From positions 4,402,001 to 4,466,000 of the forward strand of contig NZ_CP187926.1 of NCBI RefSeq assembly GCF_049933045.1: DNA of 64,000 nt, read 5' to 3'. The stretch is from Pseudocolwellia sp049933045. GTDB lineage: Bacteria > Pseudomonadota > Gammaproteobacteria > Enterobacterales > Alteromonadaceae. The notes beneath the pieces were generated by a model that saw only the letters and a list, made by a program, of their open reading frames with translations, made no database searches and had not been told where the DNA came from. This document shows positions 16,461-25,761 of the stretch, in pieces; the stretch's first letter is position 1; every line of letters begins with the position of its first letter. The translations under genes and the position numbers were made by a program.

Positions 16461-18533
16461 TTAAAACTTGTAACTTACACCAACTTCTAATGAGCGCTCT
16501 GGACCAACATAAATACCTTGGCGTAGACCAGTAATATAGCGTTTATCAGTCAAGTTTTTAACAGAACCAAATAAACGTAAATTAGTTGCTACATTATATT
16601 GTGCCGTTAGATCTAGCAACGTATAAGATGGAAGTAAAGCACCCCAAATACCGTCTTCTGCATCTGTTGGGAGCTCTTCAGTATTACTAGCATCACCGTA
16701 TTGTTCGCCTCTATGGTGAACCGTTAAGGCTGTGCTTAAGTTTTCATATTGGTAGTTGAATATAAGATTAGCTACAAATTTTGGCGCATACGGTAATCTA
16801 TTACCTTGGTTCTCGCCACTTTTAAACTCTGAAGTAGGAACCCAAGTAGCATTAGTGTCGACACTAAAACCACCGCCTATCACATAGCCTAACACGAACT
16901 CCATACCTAGATGCTCAGTTTCACCACCGTTAGATTGTGATAAGTTTGGATCGCTATTACCCGTAACTACCTGATTACTGAAATCCATAGCAAAGGCAGC
17001 AATTTCATAATTGATATCTCCCTTATTACCACGAAGCCCTAATTCATAATTAGTTGAACGTTCAGCATCTAAGTCTTGATCAGTAAGTCCATCAAGTGCT
17101 ACACCATTAGAAGCAGGTGAAAATGCACGGTATATACCACCGTAAACTTGTGCAGAATCGCTTAGGTTATAAGTAACTCCAACACCCGGTAAAACTTCAG
17201 TATTAGTGGTTTTAGCTGTGCTATTATTTTCGGTTAATATCACACGTTTTTGCTCGTATGATTCAACTCGTAAACCTGGAGTAACCGCAAATTGTTCAGT
17301 TACTTCAATACGTGTTTGACCATGAGCAGCAAAACTGTCTGCAGAATCAATTCTGTGTCTGTCATTAATGCCCGTACGATCAGCTGCGCGTGTAGCTCGG
17401 ATGCGAGAATCATCTGATTCTTCTTGCATAAAGCGTAAGCCGAATTCACTGTCTGCAGTCATACCAAATAACTGATGGTCGAGTGTTAAACGGGTTTCTA
17501 TACCTACGCGATCAAATGAGCGGTTATTACCTGTTAACGTGTCTTCATAAACCCATCGTCCAGCAGCGTTTGAAGCTTCAGTATCAACATCGTAACGCCA
17601 ATAATCACGAGTTACTTCACTCCAATACACTAACGTTTTTAATGTAGCCCGACTAGAGATATTCCACTCATGATTAATATCAAAAGCGGTACGATCTGTT
17701 AAAAAGTTATCATCGGCGCCAGGGTTATAATCAGCACCCGCTAAATAATCATCTTTCAACAAACCGCGATAAGAAATATCTGCATCATTTTCATAACGTG
17801 AAATTTTAATACCAATCTTTTGGCCGTTACTTAAAATAACTCCAGCTTTAGCCATGACATCAGTCATTTCATAGCCTTTATCCATAAAACCGTCACTGCT
17901 AGCATGGGTTGCCACAATACCAGCAAAAGCATCACCAGATGCGTTTTTTCCACCAGCCTCTAAGCTGAGTTCTTGCATGTTAAAAGAGCCAGCTCGGGCC
18001 GTTAGCATTACCCCATCATCAGGTGTTTTTGTTTGGTAATTTACTACGCCACCGATAGTTGATGGTCCATAACGAAGTGAAGATGAACCTTTTAATACTT
18101 CAACTTGCTCTATACGTTGAATACGAGGATTGTAGTAACGTTCATTACCAATAAATAAGCCTGGTGCCACAGGAACACCATCTTCTAACATAAGAGATTT
18201 TGATTCACTTGCAGATAAACCACGAATACCAAAGTTAGCTACAATTGAGGTTTCTTCTTCGCTTTTAGTATTTATGCCTGGAATACGGCGTAAAATATCT
18301 TCAGTAGATAGCGGCTGAATTTTCTCAATTTGTTGTCGATTTACCACTACAACCGATCCAGTATGATTTAATATTACCGAGTTTGCATTACCAAACACAT
18401 CGATAACTTCCATTGCTGGCATAATTGTTTGGTTTTCGTTTTCTTCACCACTAGCTTGCTGTTCAGCAACAGTATTTAATGATACTAAGGCTAACGTAAT
18501 GGCTAGCGATAGCGATGACCTTGTTGTCTGCAT
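16461..18533 (-). CDS. TonB-dependent outer-membrane receptor, FecA-like
   Basis: This is an outer-membrane active-transport receptor, probably for a ferric chelate. The 690-residue protein has a signal peptide (about 1-23). The plug domain spans about 50-165, with VVVVNRQQIEKIQPLSTEDILRRIPGI and VEVLKGSSSLRYGPSTIGGVVN, resembling the FecA/iron-dicitrate group. A 22-strand barrel ends in the typical aromatic residue (VGVSYKF). The long FecA signalling extension is absent, and no fecI/fecR-like genes are adjacent, so it is not a transducer. A weak Fur-like site lies upstream. It is a single-gene unit with its own terminator. Substrate is inferred only. Confidence 0.85.
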   Translation of the reverse strand: MQTTRSSLSLAITLALVSLNTVAEQQASGEENENQTIMPAMEVIDVFGNANSVILNHTGSVVVVNRQQIEKIQPLSTEDILRRIPGINTKSEEETSIVANFGIRGLSASESKSLMLEDGVPVAPGLFIGNERYYNPRIQRIEQVEVLKGSSSLRYGPSTIGGVVNYQTKTPDDGVMLTARAGSFNMQELSLEAGGKNASGDAFAGIVATHASSDGFMDKGYEMTDVMAKAGVILSNGQKIGIKISRYENDADISYRGLLKDDYLAGADYNPGADDNFLTDRTAFDINHEWNISSRATLKTLVYWSEVTRDYWRYDVDTEASNAAGRWVYEDTLTGNNRSFDRVGIETRLTLDHQLFGMTADSEFGLRFMQEESDDSRIRATRAADRTGINDRHRIDSADSFAAHGQTRIEVTEQFAVTPGLRVESYEQKRVILTENNSTAKTTNTEVLPGVGVTYNLSDSAQVYGGIYRAFSPASNGVALDGLTDQDLDAERSTNYELGLRGNKGDINYEIAAFAMDFSNQVVTGNSDPNLSQSNGGETEHLGMEFVLGYVIGGGFSVDTNATWVPTSEFKSGENQGNRLPYAPKFVANLIFNYQYENLSTALTVHHRGEQYGDASNTEELPTDAEDGIWGALLPSYTLLDLTAQYNVATNLRLFGSVKNLTDKRYITGLRQGIYVGPERSLEVGVSYKF

Positions 18534-18599
18534 AATGAATATCCCCTAAAGATTAAATATACTTATAATAATGGGCGCAATTAAATCACAAAGAAAAAT

Positions 18600-18618
18600 G
18601 CGAATCAATATCATTTGC
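18600..18618. promoter_or_regulatory. possible Fur-box-like site upstream of the TonB receptor
   Basis: The sequence GCGAATCAATATCATTTGC matches the 19-bp Fur consensus at about 12 positions, in the 67-85 bp upstream of the receptor start. It is much weaker than the site at 38747. Iron control is expected for this receptor type. Confidence 0.35.
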
Positions 18619-18746
18619 CTTGTAGTTTGGTTATAAGTAATAAGGTTTAGTACTAGCAACAACCTTGGTTAAACTCAGATTCGGTTGAACTCTGGTCCTT
18701 GTATTCTTCTCTATTTTATTAATATTAAAGGGCGGCTAATTTTCTT

Positions 18747-18962
18747 ATGCCGTTAAATGTTTTATATACAGGTGCTGTTAAGTTACGGCATACTTTTATA
18801 CTTATTGAAGTAATGAGTTTTCTTTTTATTTTCTTTTTATTTTTCGAGGTTAGAACAGAAGAGTTACAAATTACAGATGAATACATAGAGCTAAACATCG
18901 ATACTATAAAGACACGGTTTAAATATCATTATGTTGTTCTATTAAGAATCAAAAATAAATGA
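18747..18962 (+). CDS. hypothetical 71-residue protein, doubtful
   Basis: An open frame with one possible membrane segment (FILIEVMSFLFIFFLFF, about residues 17-33) followed by a charged tail. No family is recognised and there is no clear Shine-Dalgarno sequence. It ends 45 bp before selO on the same strand. It could be chance in AT-rich DNA. Confidence 0.2.
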   Translation: MPLNVLYTGAVKLRHTFILIEVMSFLFIFFLFFEVRTEELQITDEYIELNIDTIKTRFKYHYVVLLRIKNK

Positions 18963-19007
18963 AGTATAATATTTTCAATTAGATTAAAAAAAGGTTTATC
19001 GAATAAC

Positions 19008-20723
19008 ATGGCTAGTCAACCCAGTACTAATGTTCCTGTAAGCGTATACACCCTTGATGATTTGGCTAAGTTAACTGATTACTCCTTACTGGATAATCTT
19101 AACTGTGATCCTGATGCTACTAAAACAGGTGACGATTATGAACCAAGACAAGTATTCTCTGGTCATTATGTCCCAGTTAAACCTACACCTATTGCTAACC
19201 CTAAATATATCGCTCACAGTGAAACATTATTTGCTGAATTAGGTTTTGATAAAAGCCTAGTGCAAACAGAAGGCTTTGCTCGACTATTCGCTGGTGATAC
19301 CTCCGATGTACCAGCGCCTATGCGACCAGTTGGTTGGGCTACTGGTTACGCGCTATCTATATATGGGACTGAATATATTCAGCAATGTCCTTTTCGAACG
19401 GGTAACGGGTATGGTGACGGACGTGCGATTTCTGTAAACGAATCTGTTATTAATGGAAAGCGCTGGGAGATGCAGTTAAAAGGCGCAGGGCCAACACCTT
19501 ATTGCCGTGGTGGAGATGGTAGAGCCGTATTGCGATCAAGTATTAGAGAGTTTTTAGTGCAAGAACATATGCATGCGCTGGGTGTACCTACTTCTCGCTC
19601 ACTATGTTTGTTTGTCTCACAATCAGAGCAAGTAAATCGCCCTTGGTATTCAGAAGGCTCGTACTCAACAAATCCTGATATGTCTGTTTATACTCCAGTG
19701 GCTATTTCAACTCGCGTTGCGCCTTCGTTTTTACGAGTAGGTCAACTTGAACTGTTTGCACGCCGTGCTCGTTTTAATTCTCATCCTGATGCATTAAAAG
19801 AGTTAGAGATGATTGTATTGCATTTAATTGATCGTGAATATCAAGATGATGTTGATCACGAGCTACCACTTGCAGATAAAATTCTAAAATTAGCATCAGC
19901 ATTTCGTCATCGATTAACAAGCTTGATCAGTCATTGGATCCGCGTAGGTTATTGCCAAGGTAACTTTAATAGTGATAACTGTGCGTGTGGAGGTTATACA
20001 CTCGACTATGGTCCTTTCGGCTTTGTTGAACGCTTTGAACCTTATTACCAACCTTGGACGGGTGGAGGGCAACATTACTCATTTTTCAATCAAGGTGCTG
20101 CCGCAAAAACGAATTTCAACATGTTTTGTAAATCTTTATCAGCTTTGCTTGCGTCAGATCCTGTTGCCTTAGAAGAATTGAATAATATAAATAAGGGCTT
20201 TGATTCAGAAATGGAAGATAAGATGGAAAAAATGTGGGCTTCTAAACTTGGCTTAGACTCTTTCGATCCTGAACTGTTTGATCAACTGATCACGTTAATG
20301 ACCCAAACGTCTGTCGACTACACCATTTTCTTTCGTGAACTTTCTAAAATTCCAGAGGATATTTCGGGTCTGAGTAGAAGCTTTTATAGTTCGCTTACAG
20401 ACGAATTGAGCGAACAATGGAACCACTGGTTACAGAATTGGCGACACTTAATGAATACCAATGGTTATACTAGTGAAGAGACAAAAGAAAAGTCACAAAA
20501 AATGCAACAAACTAATCCAAAATACAGTTGGCGAGAATGGTTAGTAGTGCCTGCATATCAACAAGCTAGCCATGGTGACTTTGCACTTGTTCATGAATTA
20601 CAAAAGGTATTAACGCAGCCTTTTAATGAGCAATCGACAGAGATTGAAAACAAATACGACAGTTTAAAACCACAAGTCTTTTTTGATGCAGGTGGTGTGT
20701 CACATTACAGCTGTTCTTCTTAA
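19008..20723 (+). CDS. selO: protein adenylyltransferase SelO (YdiU family)
   Basis: SelO is a pseudokinase-fold enzyme that binds ATP in flipped orientation and transfers AMP (or UMP, as reported for YdiU) to Ser/Thr/Tyr of target proteins. The diagnostic block QLKGAGPTPYCRGGDGRAVLRSSIREFL is at about residues 156-183. The metal/catalytic segment FNSDNCACGGYTLDYGPFGF is at about 322-341. The C-terminus ends HYSCSS: the Cys stands where animal SelO carries selenocysteine. At 571 residues it is longer than the E. coli protein, with extra helical sequence after residue 380. It stands alone; an IS element lies 57 bp downstream. Confidence 0.92.
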   Translation: MASQPSTNVPVSVYTLDDLAKLTDYSLLDNLNCDPDATKTGDDYEPRQVFSGHYVPVKPTPIANPKYIAHSETLFAELGFDKSLVQTEGFARLFAGDTSDVPAPMRPVGWATGYALSIYGTEYIQQCPFRTGNGYGDGRAISVNESVINGKRWEMQLKGAGPTPYCRGGDGRAVLRSSIREFLVQEHMHALGVPTSRSLCLFVSQSEQVNRPWYSEGSYSTNPDMSVYTPVAISTRVAPSFLRVGQLELFARRARFNSHPDALKELEMIVLHLIDREYQDDVDHELPLADKILKLASAFRHRLTSLISHWIRVGYCQGNFNSDNCACGGYTLDYGPFGFVERFEPYYQPWTGGGQHYSFFNQGAAAKTNFNMFCKSLSALLASDPVALEELNNINKGFDSEMEDKMEKMWASKLGLDSFDPELFDQLITLMTQTSVDYTIFFRELSKIPEDISGLSRSFYSSLTDELSEQWNHWLQNWRHLMNTNGYTSEETKEKSQKMQQTNPKYSWREWLVVPAYQQASHGDFALVHELQKVLTQPFNEQSTEIENKYDSLKPQVFFDAGGVSHYSCSS

Positions 20724-20780
20724 ATAGATAAGACGCATAGAAGTAAGTTTAAGTATCTAATTCTTAGATACTGCATACTA

Positions 20781-21632
20781 GGGGGTGTTGATCTTTGTTT
20801 TAATTTTATACGTAAGCGGTAATCTCGTATAATTTACTTCGCCAAAAACAAACCTTACGAGATCACCATGCCCCGATTAATGCTCACTGATGAGTTGTGG
20901 TCGAAGCTAAAAGCTATTTTGCTTGAAGATAGAGTTTATAACAAGCTTGAACACAGACAAACGATGGAAGGAATTTTATATCGCTTGCGTGTCGGCTGCC
21001 CATGGCGTGACTTACCAGAGTGTTTTGGTTTATGGAATACCATTTATCGCAGGTTCCTTCTTTGGTCGAGAAAGGGAATATTGATGAGGTTATTCAAATC
21101 GTTATCCGCTAATAGTGATGTAGAGTGGGAGTTCATTGATGGTAGCTATATTAAAGCACACCAACACAGTACAGGTGCTGCATCTAAACAAGAGCAAGCG
21201 ATAGCGTTAAGTCGAGGGGGTAATACGAGTAAAATTCACTTAGCTGTTGATAGTTATGGTTTGCCTATCGAATTTATTATTACAGGTGGTGATGTTCATG
21301 ATAGTAAAGTGGCAAATGAGCTGATTGAATTATTACCTCAAGGTGATTTTGTTATCGCAGACAAAGGCTATGATAGTGAAGCTATAAGAAATAAAGTTCG
21401 AGAGCGCAACTCAATCCCTATAATACCGAGAAAGCAAAATTCAAAAACAGGTAATGGTGATATTGATTGGTGCTTGTATAAATATAGGCACTTAGTTGAA
21501 AATGCATTTGCAAGGCTAAAACATTTCCGTTCTATAGCTACAAGGTATGATAAATTGAAATTACAGTTCGAGAGTATGCTAGCACTGGCGTGCGCAATGA
21601 TTTGGCTGTCAATGTGAAAGATCAACAGCCCC
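20781..21632 (+). mobile_element. complete IS5-family insertion sequence (852 bp)
   Basis: Terminal inverted repeats GGGGGTGTTGATCTTT (left, 20781-20796) and GGGGCTGTTGATCTTT (right end read inward, 21617-21632) match at 15 of 16 positions. Both ends abut TA (20779-20780 and 21633-21634) within CTA/TAG, consistent with a TA target duplication as in the IS427-like group. One transposase gene fills the element. Both ends and the transposase are intact, so the insertion appears recent and potentially active. Confidence 0.93.
20868..21617 (+). CDS. IS5-family DDE transposase
   Basis: The 249-residue transposase has an N-terminal helix-turn-helix part (LTDELWSKLKAILLEDR, then GILYRLRVGCPWRDLPE). 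A DDE catalytic domain follows: Asp in FIDGSYIKAHQ, Asp in IADKGYDS and Glu in HLVENAFARLKHFR. Many relatives in the IS427 group need a frameshift between two frames; here everything is in one uninterrupted frame. The start ATG is at 20868, and the gene ends within the right terminal region. Confidence 0.95.
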   Translation: MPRLMLTDELWSKLKAILLEDRVYNKLEHRQTMEGILYRLRVGCPWRDLPECFGLWNTIYRRFLLWSRKGILMRLFKSLSANSDVEWEFIDGSYIKAHQHSTGAASKQEQAIALSRGGNTSKIHLAVDSYGLPIEFIITGGDVHDSKVANELIELLPQGDFVIADKGYDSEAIRNKVRERNSIPIIPRKQNSKTGNGDIDWCLYKYRHLVENAFARLKHFRSIATRYDKLKLQFESMLALACAMIWLSM

Positions 21633-21757
21633 TAGTATTAGTTAACCTCAGCCAGCGTTTAATCACTTTTGTTACTCACTCTAAAAATATGTATGATACC
21701 TTCTTTATCATTATAACTTTGCCTACCTGTTATTAATCAAACCTTAAAGGTGATTCT

Positions 21758-22195
21758 GTGTCGTTAAATTTGAATACTTTTTTCCCTTATCAATTTTCGG
21801 TTTTAGCTCAACAAGTGACAGAGTTTGTTGCAGAGATATATGAAAACTTTGGGCTTACGCGCATGGAATGGCGAGTAGTTGCTACCATAGGTTATCATTC
21901 TGAAATATCAGCTAGAGATATCTGTACTTTTACTCATCTTGATAAAATGCAGGTGAGTAGAGCCATTAATAAATTGATCCAGTCAGAACTTTTATTACAG
22001 CAAACGAGTTCAGAAGATAGACGCAAAAATTTATTAACGCTTGCATCTAAAGGTAATAAGCTTTATCGGGAAATTATTCCACTTGTTAAAGTGCAAGAAG
22101 ATCGATTATTAGCTGGATTAACACCAGAAGAATGTGAACAATTGAAAGTATTAACGCGTAAATTAAGTAGTCACTTAGATAATGTGAGCAGCTAG
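21758..22195 (+). CDS. MarR-family transcriptional regulator
   Basis: The 145-residue winged-helix regulator starts at a GTG (21758). The core LTRMEWRVVATIGYHSEISARDICTFTHLDKMQVSRAINKL (about residues 33-73) is the DNA-binding region. The wing carries the MarR-typical SSEDRRKNLLTL. It converges on the fahA-VOC-hpd operon 127 bp away, so it may control tyrosine catabolism, but the contact is only positional. The neighbouring IS element inserted 124 bp upstream of it. Confidence 0.88.
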   Translation: MSLNLNTFFPYQFSVLAQQVTEFVAEIYENFGLTRMEWRVVATIGYHSEISARDICTFTHLDKMQVSRAINKLIQSELLLQQTSSEDRRKNLLTLASKGNKLYREIIPLVKVQEDRLLAGLTPEECEQLKVLTRKLSSHLDNVSS

Positions 22196-22227
22196 AGCCA
22201 AGCTAATAAGTATGCTTTAAAGAATAG

Positions 22228-22257
22228 AAAAAAACTCTACAAGTAACTCTTGTAGAG
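22228..22257 (-). terminator. terminator of the tyrosine-degradation operon
   Basis: CTCTACAAG and CTTGTAGAG form a perfect 9-bp stem with loop TAACT (22235-22257). The reverse-strand transcript continues into TTTTTTT (22228-22234). Confidence 0.85.
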
Positions 22258-22321
22258 CTCGCCAAACTGGTTGGGCAAGGTAATCGTTTAAGTCAGTTTC
22301 GTCTTGCTTAATCTGCCTTAA

Positions 22322-23641
22322 TTATACTAAGGGTATCGCAGGAAGCACTGTACCTGTTACTTTACCAAAACCGATGCGTGCAGCACCTTCTTTTTGACAA
22401 TATCCACGCATAATCACGGTATCGCCATCTTCTAAGAAAGTACGTTCTTCACCGTTACTTAGGGTAAATTTTTCTTTACCGCCACGCGATAGTTCTAGCA
22501 TAGAGCCAGCTTGTTCGTGCACTGGACCTGATTGAGTACCTGAACCGAGTAAATCACCAGCCTTCATTGAACAACCATTAACACTATGATGTGTTACTAA
22601 TTGCGCTATCGTCCAGTAAGAATATTTAAAGTTAGAGTCACTTACTTTATCTGCCGCTTTATTCTCATTACGCATTTTTTCAGTTTGAATCAAACATTCT
22701 AGTTGAATGTCTAAACCGCCAGATTGAGTATTCGCTTCACTTGTTAAATAAGGTAAAGGCTGTGGATCACTTTCTGGACGAGTAAAATTAATTCTGTAAG
22801 GTGCTAATGCTTCGGTTGTTACTATCCAAGGAGAGATTGTTGAAGCAAAGTTTTTCGCTAAGAATGGACCTAGTGGCTGGTATTCCCAAGCTTGAATATC
22901 TCTTGCAGACCAATCGTTGAATAAACATAAACCAAAGATATGATCTTCTGCTTTTTCGATAGAAATACGCTCACCTAATTGCGTACTTTCACCAATAAAT
23001 ATACCCATTTCTAGTTCGTAATCTAAACGCTTACATGGCGCTAAAACAGGAGCATCAGCATCGAGTGCTTTTAGCTGGCCATGTGGACGTGGAAATTCTT
23101 GCCCAGAAATATCAATAGTTGAAGCTCTGCCATGATAACCAATAGGTACCCATTTATAGTTAGGAAGTAACGGGTTATCTGGGCGGAATAAAGAACCCAC
23201 AGCGGTAGCGTGATGAATCGAGGTATAAAAATCAGTGTAGTCGCCAATTTGACAGGGCATCGCATAAGTAACATCGCTTTGTGCAACCAGACAATCTTTA
23301 AGAGCAGACTCTTCAGAAGCTCCAACACGTAAGCCTTTTGATAGCGCCAAACGTAAAGCCGAATTCACGTCTTTACCTAATGCCATTAAAGCATTTAATG
23401 TCGGTTGTGCCGCGGCTTCAGCGGCTTTTTGAGCAATACCTGAGAATAATTTTAGCTTTGCTACCGCTGCCATATCTATAACATAATCGCCTATGGCAAC
23501 AGCACCTCTGTTTGTTTCATTTGTACCATTTTTACGAAACGTCGCAAATGGTAAATTTTGAATAGGGAAGTCGCTATTTGTATTAGCTGATGTTACCCAG
23601 CTAGACAAGCTAACGTCGTGAGTTTCATTTAATAAAGTCAT
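22322..23641 (-). CDS. fahA: fumarylacetoacetase
   Basis: This last enzyme of tyrosine/homogentisate breakdown hydrolyses fumarylacetoacetate to fumarate and acetoacetate. It has two domains. The small N-terminal FAH domain contains SSWVTSANTNSDFPIQNLPFATFR. The catalytic domain contains DYTDFYTSIHHATAVGSLFRP (metal and catalytic His) and LDYELEMGIFIGEST. The ATG at 23641 gives 439 residues, the usual size; upstream codons to 23686 overlap the preceding gene. It is transcribed after hpd and the VOC gene, with a terminator at 22228. Confidence 0.94.
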   Translation of the reverse strand: MTLLNETHDVSLSSWVTSANTNSDFPIQNLPFATFRKNGTNETNRGAVAIGDYVIDMAAVAKLKLFSGIAQKAAEAAAQPTLNALMALGKDVNSALRLALSKGLRVGASEESALKDCLVAQSDVTYAMPCQIGDYTDFYTSIHHATAVGSLFRPDNPLLPNYKWVPIGYHGRASTIDISGQEFPRPHGQLKALDADAPVLAPCKRLDYELEMGIFIGESTQLGERISIEKAEDHIFGLCLFNDWSARDIQAWEYQPLGPFLAKNFASTISPWIVTTEALAPYRINFTRPESDPQPLPYLTSEANTQSGGLDIQLECLIQTEKMRNENKAADKVSDSNFKYSYWTIAQLVTHHSVNGCSMKAGDLLGSGTQSGPVHEQAGSMLELSRGGKEKFTLSNGEERTFLEDGDTVIMRGYCQKEGAARIGFGKVTGTVLPAIPLV

Positions 23642-23657
23642 AATATAATGTCCATAA

Positions 23658-24188
23658 TTAATGTTTTTTATGTAACCAATCAGCATGATTTGGAGCTACT
23701 TTCGTTTCTGCCCATTCATCAATCATTGCTTGAGCAACACTATTAAGTTGCTTAAATTGCTCTGGAGTACCGGTATTTGCAGCAAGCTCTAAACGATGTC
23801 CGTTAGGATCAAAGAAATAAATAGACTTGAAAATGGTGTGATCTGTTGGCCCTAAAACATCAACTCCTTTACTTTCAAGATCAGCTTTTGCTTCAAGTAA
23901 GTCTTCAACACTGTTTACTCGTAATGCCAGATGCTGAACCCATATTGGTGTATTTTCATCTCGTCCCATATCAGGAGAGTTAGGAATTTCGAAAAAAGCT
24001 AAAACATTTTCGTTACCTGCATTAAGAAAAATATGCATATAAGGATCAGGTTCTTTGGTAGATGGAACCTCGTTTTCTGCAATGGATAAGATTAAGTCCA
24101 TATTTAACTTATCTTTATACCACTGTGCTGTTTCTTTAGCGTCGTTACAGCGATAAGCGACATGGTGGATTCTATCTACTTTTATCAT
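23658..24188 (-). CDS. VOC-family (glyoxalase/extradiol dioxygenase fold) protein
   Basis: The 176-residue protein starts at the ATG at 24188 (MIKVDRIHHVAYRC); upstream in-frame codons to 24260 look non-coding. It has two beta-alpha-beta modules with candidate metal ligands His9 and Glu67 in the first and His86 and Glu134 in the second. It lies between hpd and fahA, with 16 bp to fahA and 95 bp to hpd. It could be an isomerase or lyase, or a small extradiol-type dioxygenase acting on a homogentisate-pathway intermediate. The exact reaction cannot be told from sequence. Confidence 0.85.
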   Translation of the reverse strand: MIKVDRIHHVAYRCNDAKETAQWYKDKLNMDLILSIAENEVPSTKEPDPYMHIFLNAGNENVLAFFEIPNSPDMGRDENTPIWVQHLALRVNSVEDLLEAKADLESKGVDVLGPTDHTIFKSIYFFDPNGHRLELAANTGTPEQFKQLNSVAQAMIDEWAETKVAPNHADWLHKKH

Positions 24189-24283
24189 AACAATAAGTTC
24201 CCATAATAAATTAATGAGTGGTGCTAGAGAGGTGTTAACCTCTCTGTGTTTATTTGGCACTTAACTCTAGATTAGGTATTTAG

Positions 24284-25357
24284 TTAAGCACCAATAACGC
24301 CGCGCTCTAGTTGCTCGCGTTCAATAGATTCGAATAAGGCTTTGAAGTTACCTTCACCAAAACCATCATCTTGTTTACGTTGAATAAACTCGAAAAATAC
24401 TGGACCTAAAGTGGTTTCAGAAAATATTTGTAATAATAGGCGTGGCGTTTCACCTTCCGTTGTACCGTCTAATAAAATGCCACGTGTTTGCATTTCTTCA
24501 ACAGGTTCACCATGACCAGGTAAGCGCTCTTCTAACATATCGTAGTATGCAGCAGGAGGAGCTTTCATGAATTTAACGCCAGATTTTTTCAATCTGTCCC
24601 AACAAGCAATCAAATCGTCACAAGAGAATGCAATATGTTGAATACCTTCACCATTGTATTGCATTAAAAATTCTTCTATTTGACCACCACCACCAACCGC
24701 TTCTTCATTTAATGGAATACGAATTTTTCCATCAGGTGCTGACATTGCTTTAGACAATAAACCTGTGTATTCACCTTTAATATCGAAGTAACGAACTTCT
24801 CTAAAGTTGAAGAGGTTTTCGTAATAGTTAGCCCAATGTTCCATTCTGCCACGGTAAACATTGTGTGTTAGATGATCTAATGTATTGAAACCACAACCTT
24901 TAGGATGTTTATCTACACCTTCGATCCAATTAAAGTCGATATCGTAAATTGTTTGACCTTCAGCGTATCTATCAATTAGGTACAATGTAGCGCCACCAAT
25001 ACCTTTAATCGCAGGTAAGCGTAATTCCATTGGGGCTGTAGGAATATCTACAGCTTGTGCGCCTTTCCTAAGAGCTTCAGCATAAGCAAACTGAGCATCT
25101 TTAACACGAAAAGCAAGACCACATGCAGAAGGACCATGTTCTCTAGCGTAATGATAAGCATGACTGTTTTTTTCATAGTTAGTAATTAAGCTGATATCAC
25201 CTTGGCGCCATAAGCTTACGTCTTTAGATTTGTGTGTTGCTACCATAGTAAAACCCATTGCTGTAAATGCAGGTTCTAAAATACCTTTTTCTGGTGCAGT
25301 AAATTCTACAAATTCGAAGCCATCTAATCCCATTGGGTTTTCAAATAAATCAGTCAT
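24284..25357 (-). CDS. hpd: 4-hydroxyphenylpyruvate dioxygenase
   Basis: This non-heme Fe(II) enzyme converts 4-hydroxyphenylpyruvate to homogentisate. The 357-residue bacterial-type protein has two VOC domains. The iron ligands are His162 (LDHLTHNVYRG), His241 (GIQHIAFSCDD) and Glu323 (GPVFFEFIQRK), all present. It starts with a good GGAG ribosome-binding site 5 bp from the ATG. It is the first gene of the hpd-VOC-fahA operon. Expression of such operons is usually induced by tyrosine or phenylalanine. Confidence 0.97.
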   Translation of the reverse strand: MTDLFENPMGLDGFEFVEFTAPEKGILEPAFTAMGFTMVATHKSKDVSLWRQGDISLITNYEKNSHAYHYAREHGPSACGLAFRVKDAQFAYAEALRKGAQAVDIPTAPMELRLPAIKGIGGATLYLIDRYAEGQTIYDIDFNWIEGVDKHPKGCGFNTLDHLTHNVYRGRMEHWANYYENLFNFREVRYFDIKGEYTGLLSKAMSAPDGKIRIPLNEEAVGGGGQIEEFLMQYNGEGIQHIAFSCDDLIACWDRLKKSGVKFMKAPPAAYYDMLEERLPGHGEPVEEMQTRGILLDGTTEGETPRLLLQIFSETTLGPVFFEFIQRKQDDGFGEGNFKALFESIEREQLERGVIGA

Positions 25358-25592
25358 TTTTATCTCCGTACCTAATTAATTATTTGTATGTATTGTCATT
25401 GTTTTGGTAACAAGTGTTACTAGTTTTTATTGATGTTAGTGTTAATGATTATTGATGTCAAAATGGTGAAATAAATAGTTAAATCAGAGTGGAAAGTATT
25501 CTTTTCACCTGATTTCGAGTTGTTAAAATGTATCAATCTTGAATGGACAAAAAACACTAACTAAAAAGCAAATATGGTACGGAATAACTGAC

Positions 25593-25628
25593 TTTACACA
25601 AATTAAAGACTTCAATTTTATGTGTAAA
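25593..25628. promoter_or_regulatory. inverted repeat upstream of hpd, possible operator
   Basis: TTTACACA (25593-25600) and TGTGTAAA (25621-25628) are exact inverse complements, separated by 20 bp, about 240 bp upstream of hpd. The half-sites resemble the TGTAAA/TTTACA halves of TyrR/PhhR boxes, but the spacing is wrong for one canonical box. Confidence 0.25.
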
Positions 25629-25730
25629 TTAAATGGTACATTAAGAAGATAGTTTAACTTTCAGGGCTAAATTTTAATTAAAGTAATGGACTGTATATGT
25701 TTAAAAATCATACGGCGTCATTGTATACTC

Positions 25731-25761
25731 AAGGCAAAGTTTGCGTTACAAACTTTGCCTT
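25731..25761. terminator. strong orphan hairpin in the hpd-DUF1499 gap
   Basis: AAGGCAAAGTTTG and CAAACTTTGCCTT are perfect 13-bp arms around CGTTA. There is no long T tract on either side and no gene pointing at it closely. It may end a short RNA or stop readthrough. The rest of 25358-25947 is AT-rich with no ORF that I support. Confidence 0.4.
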
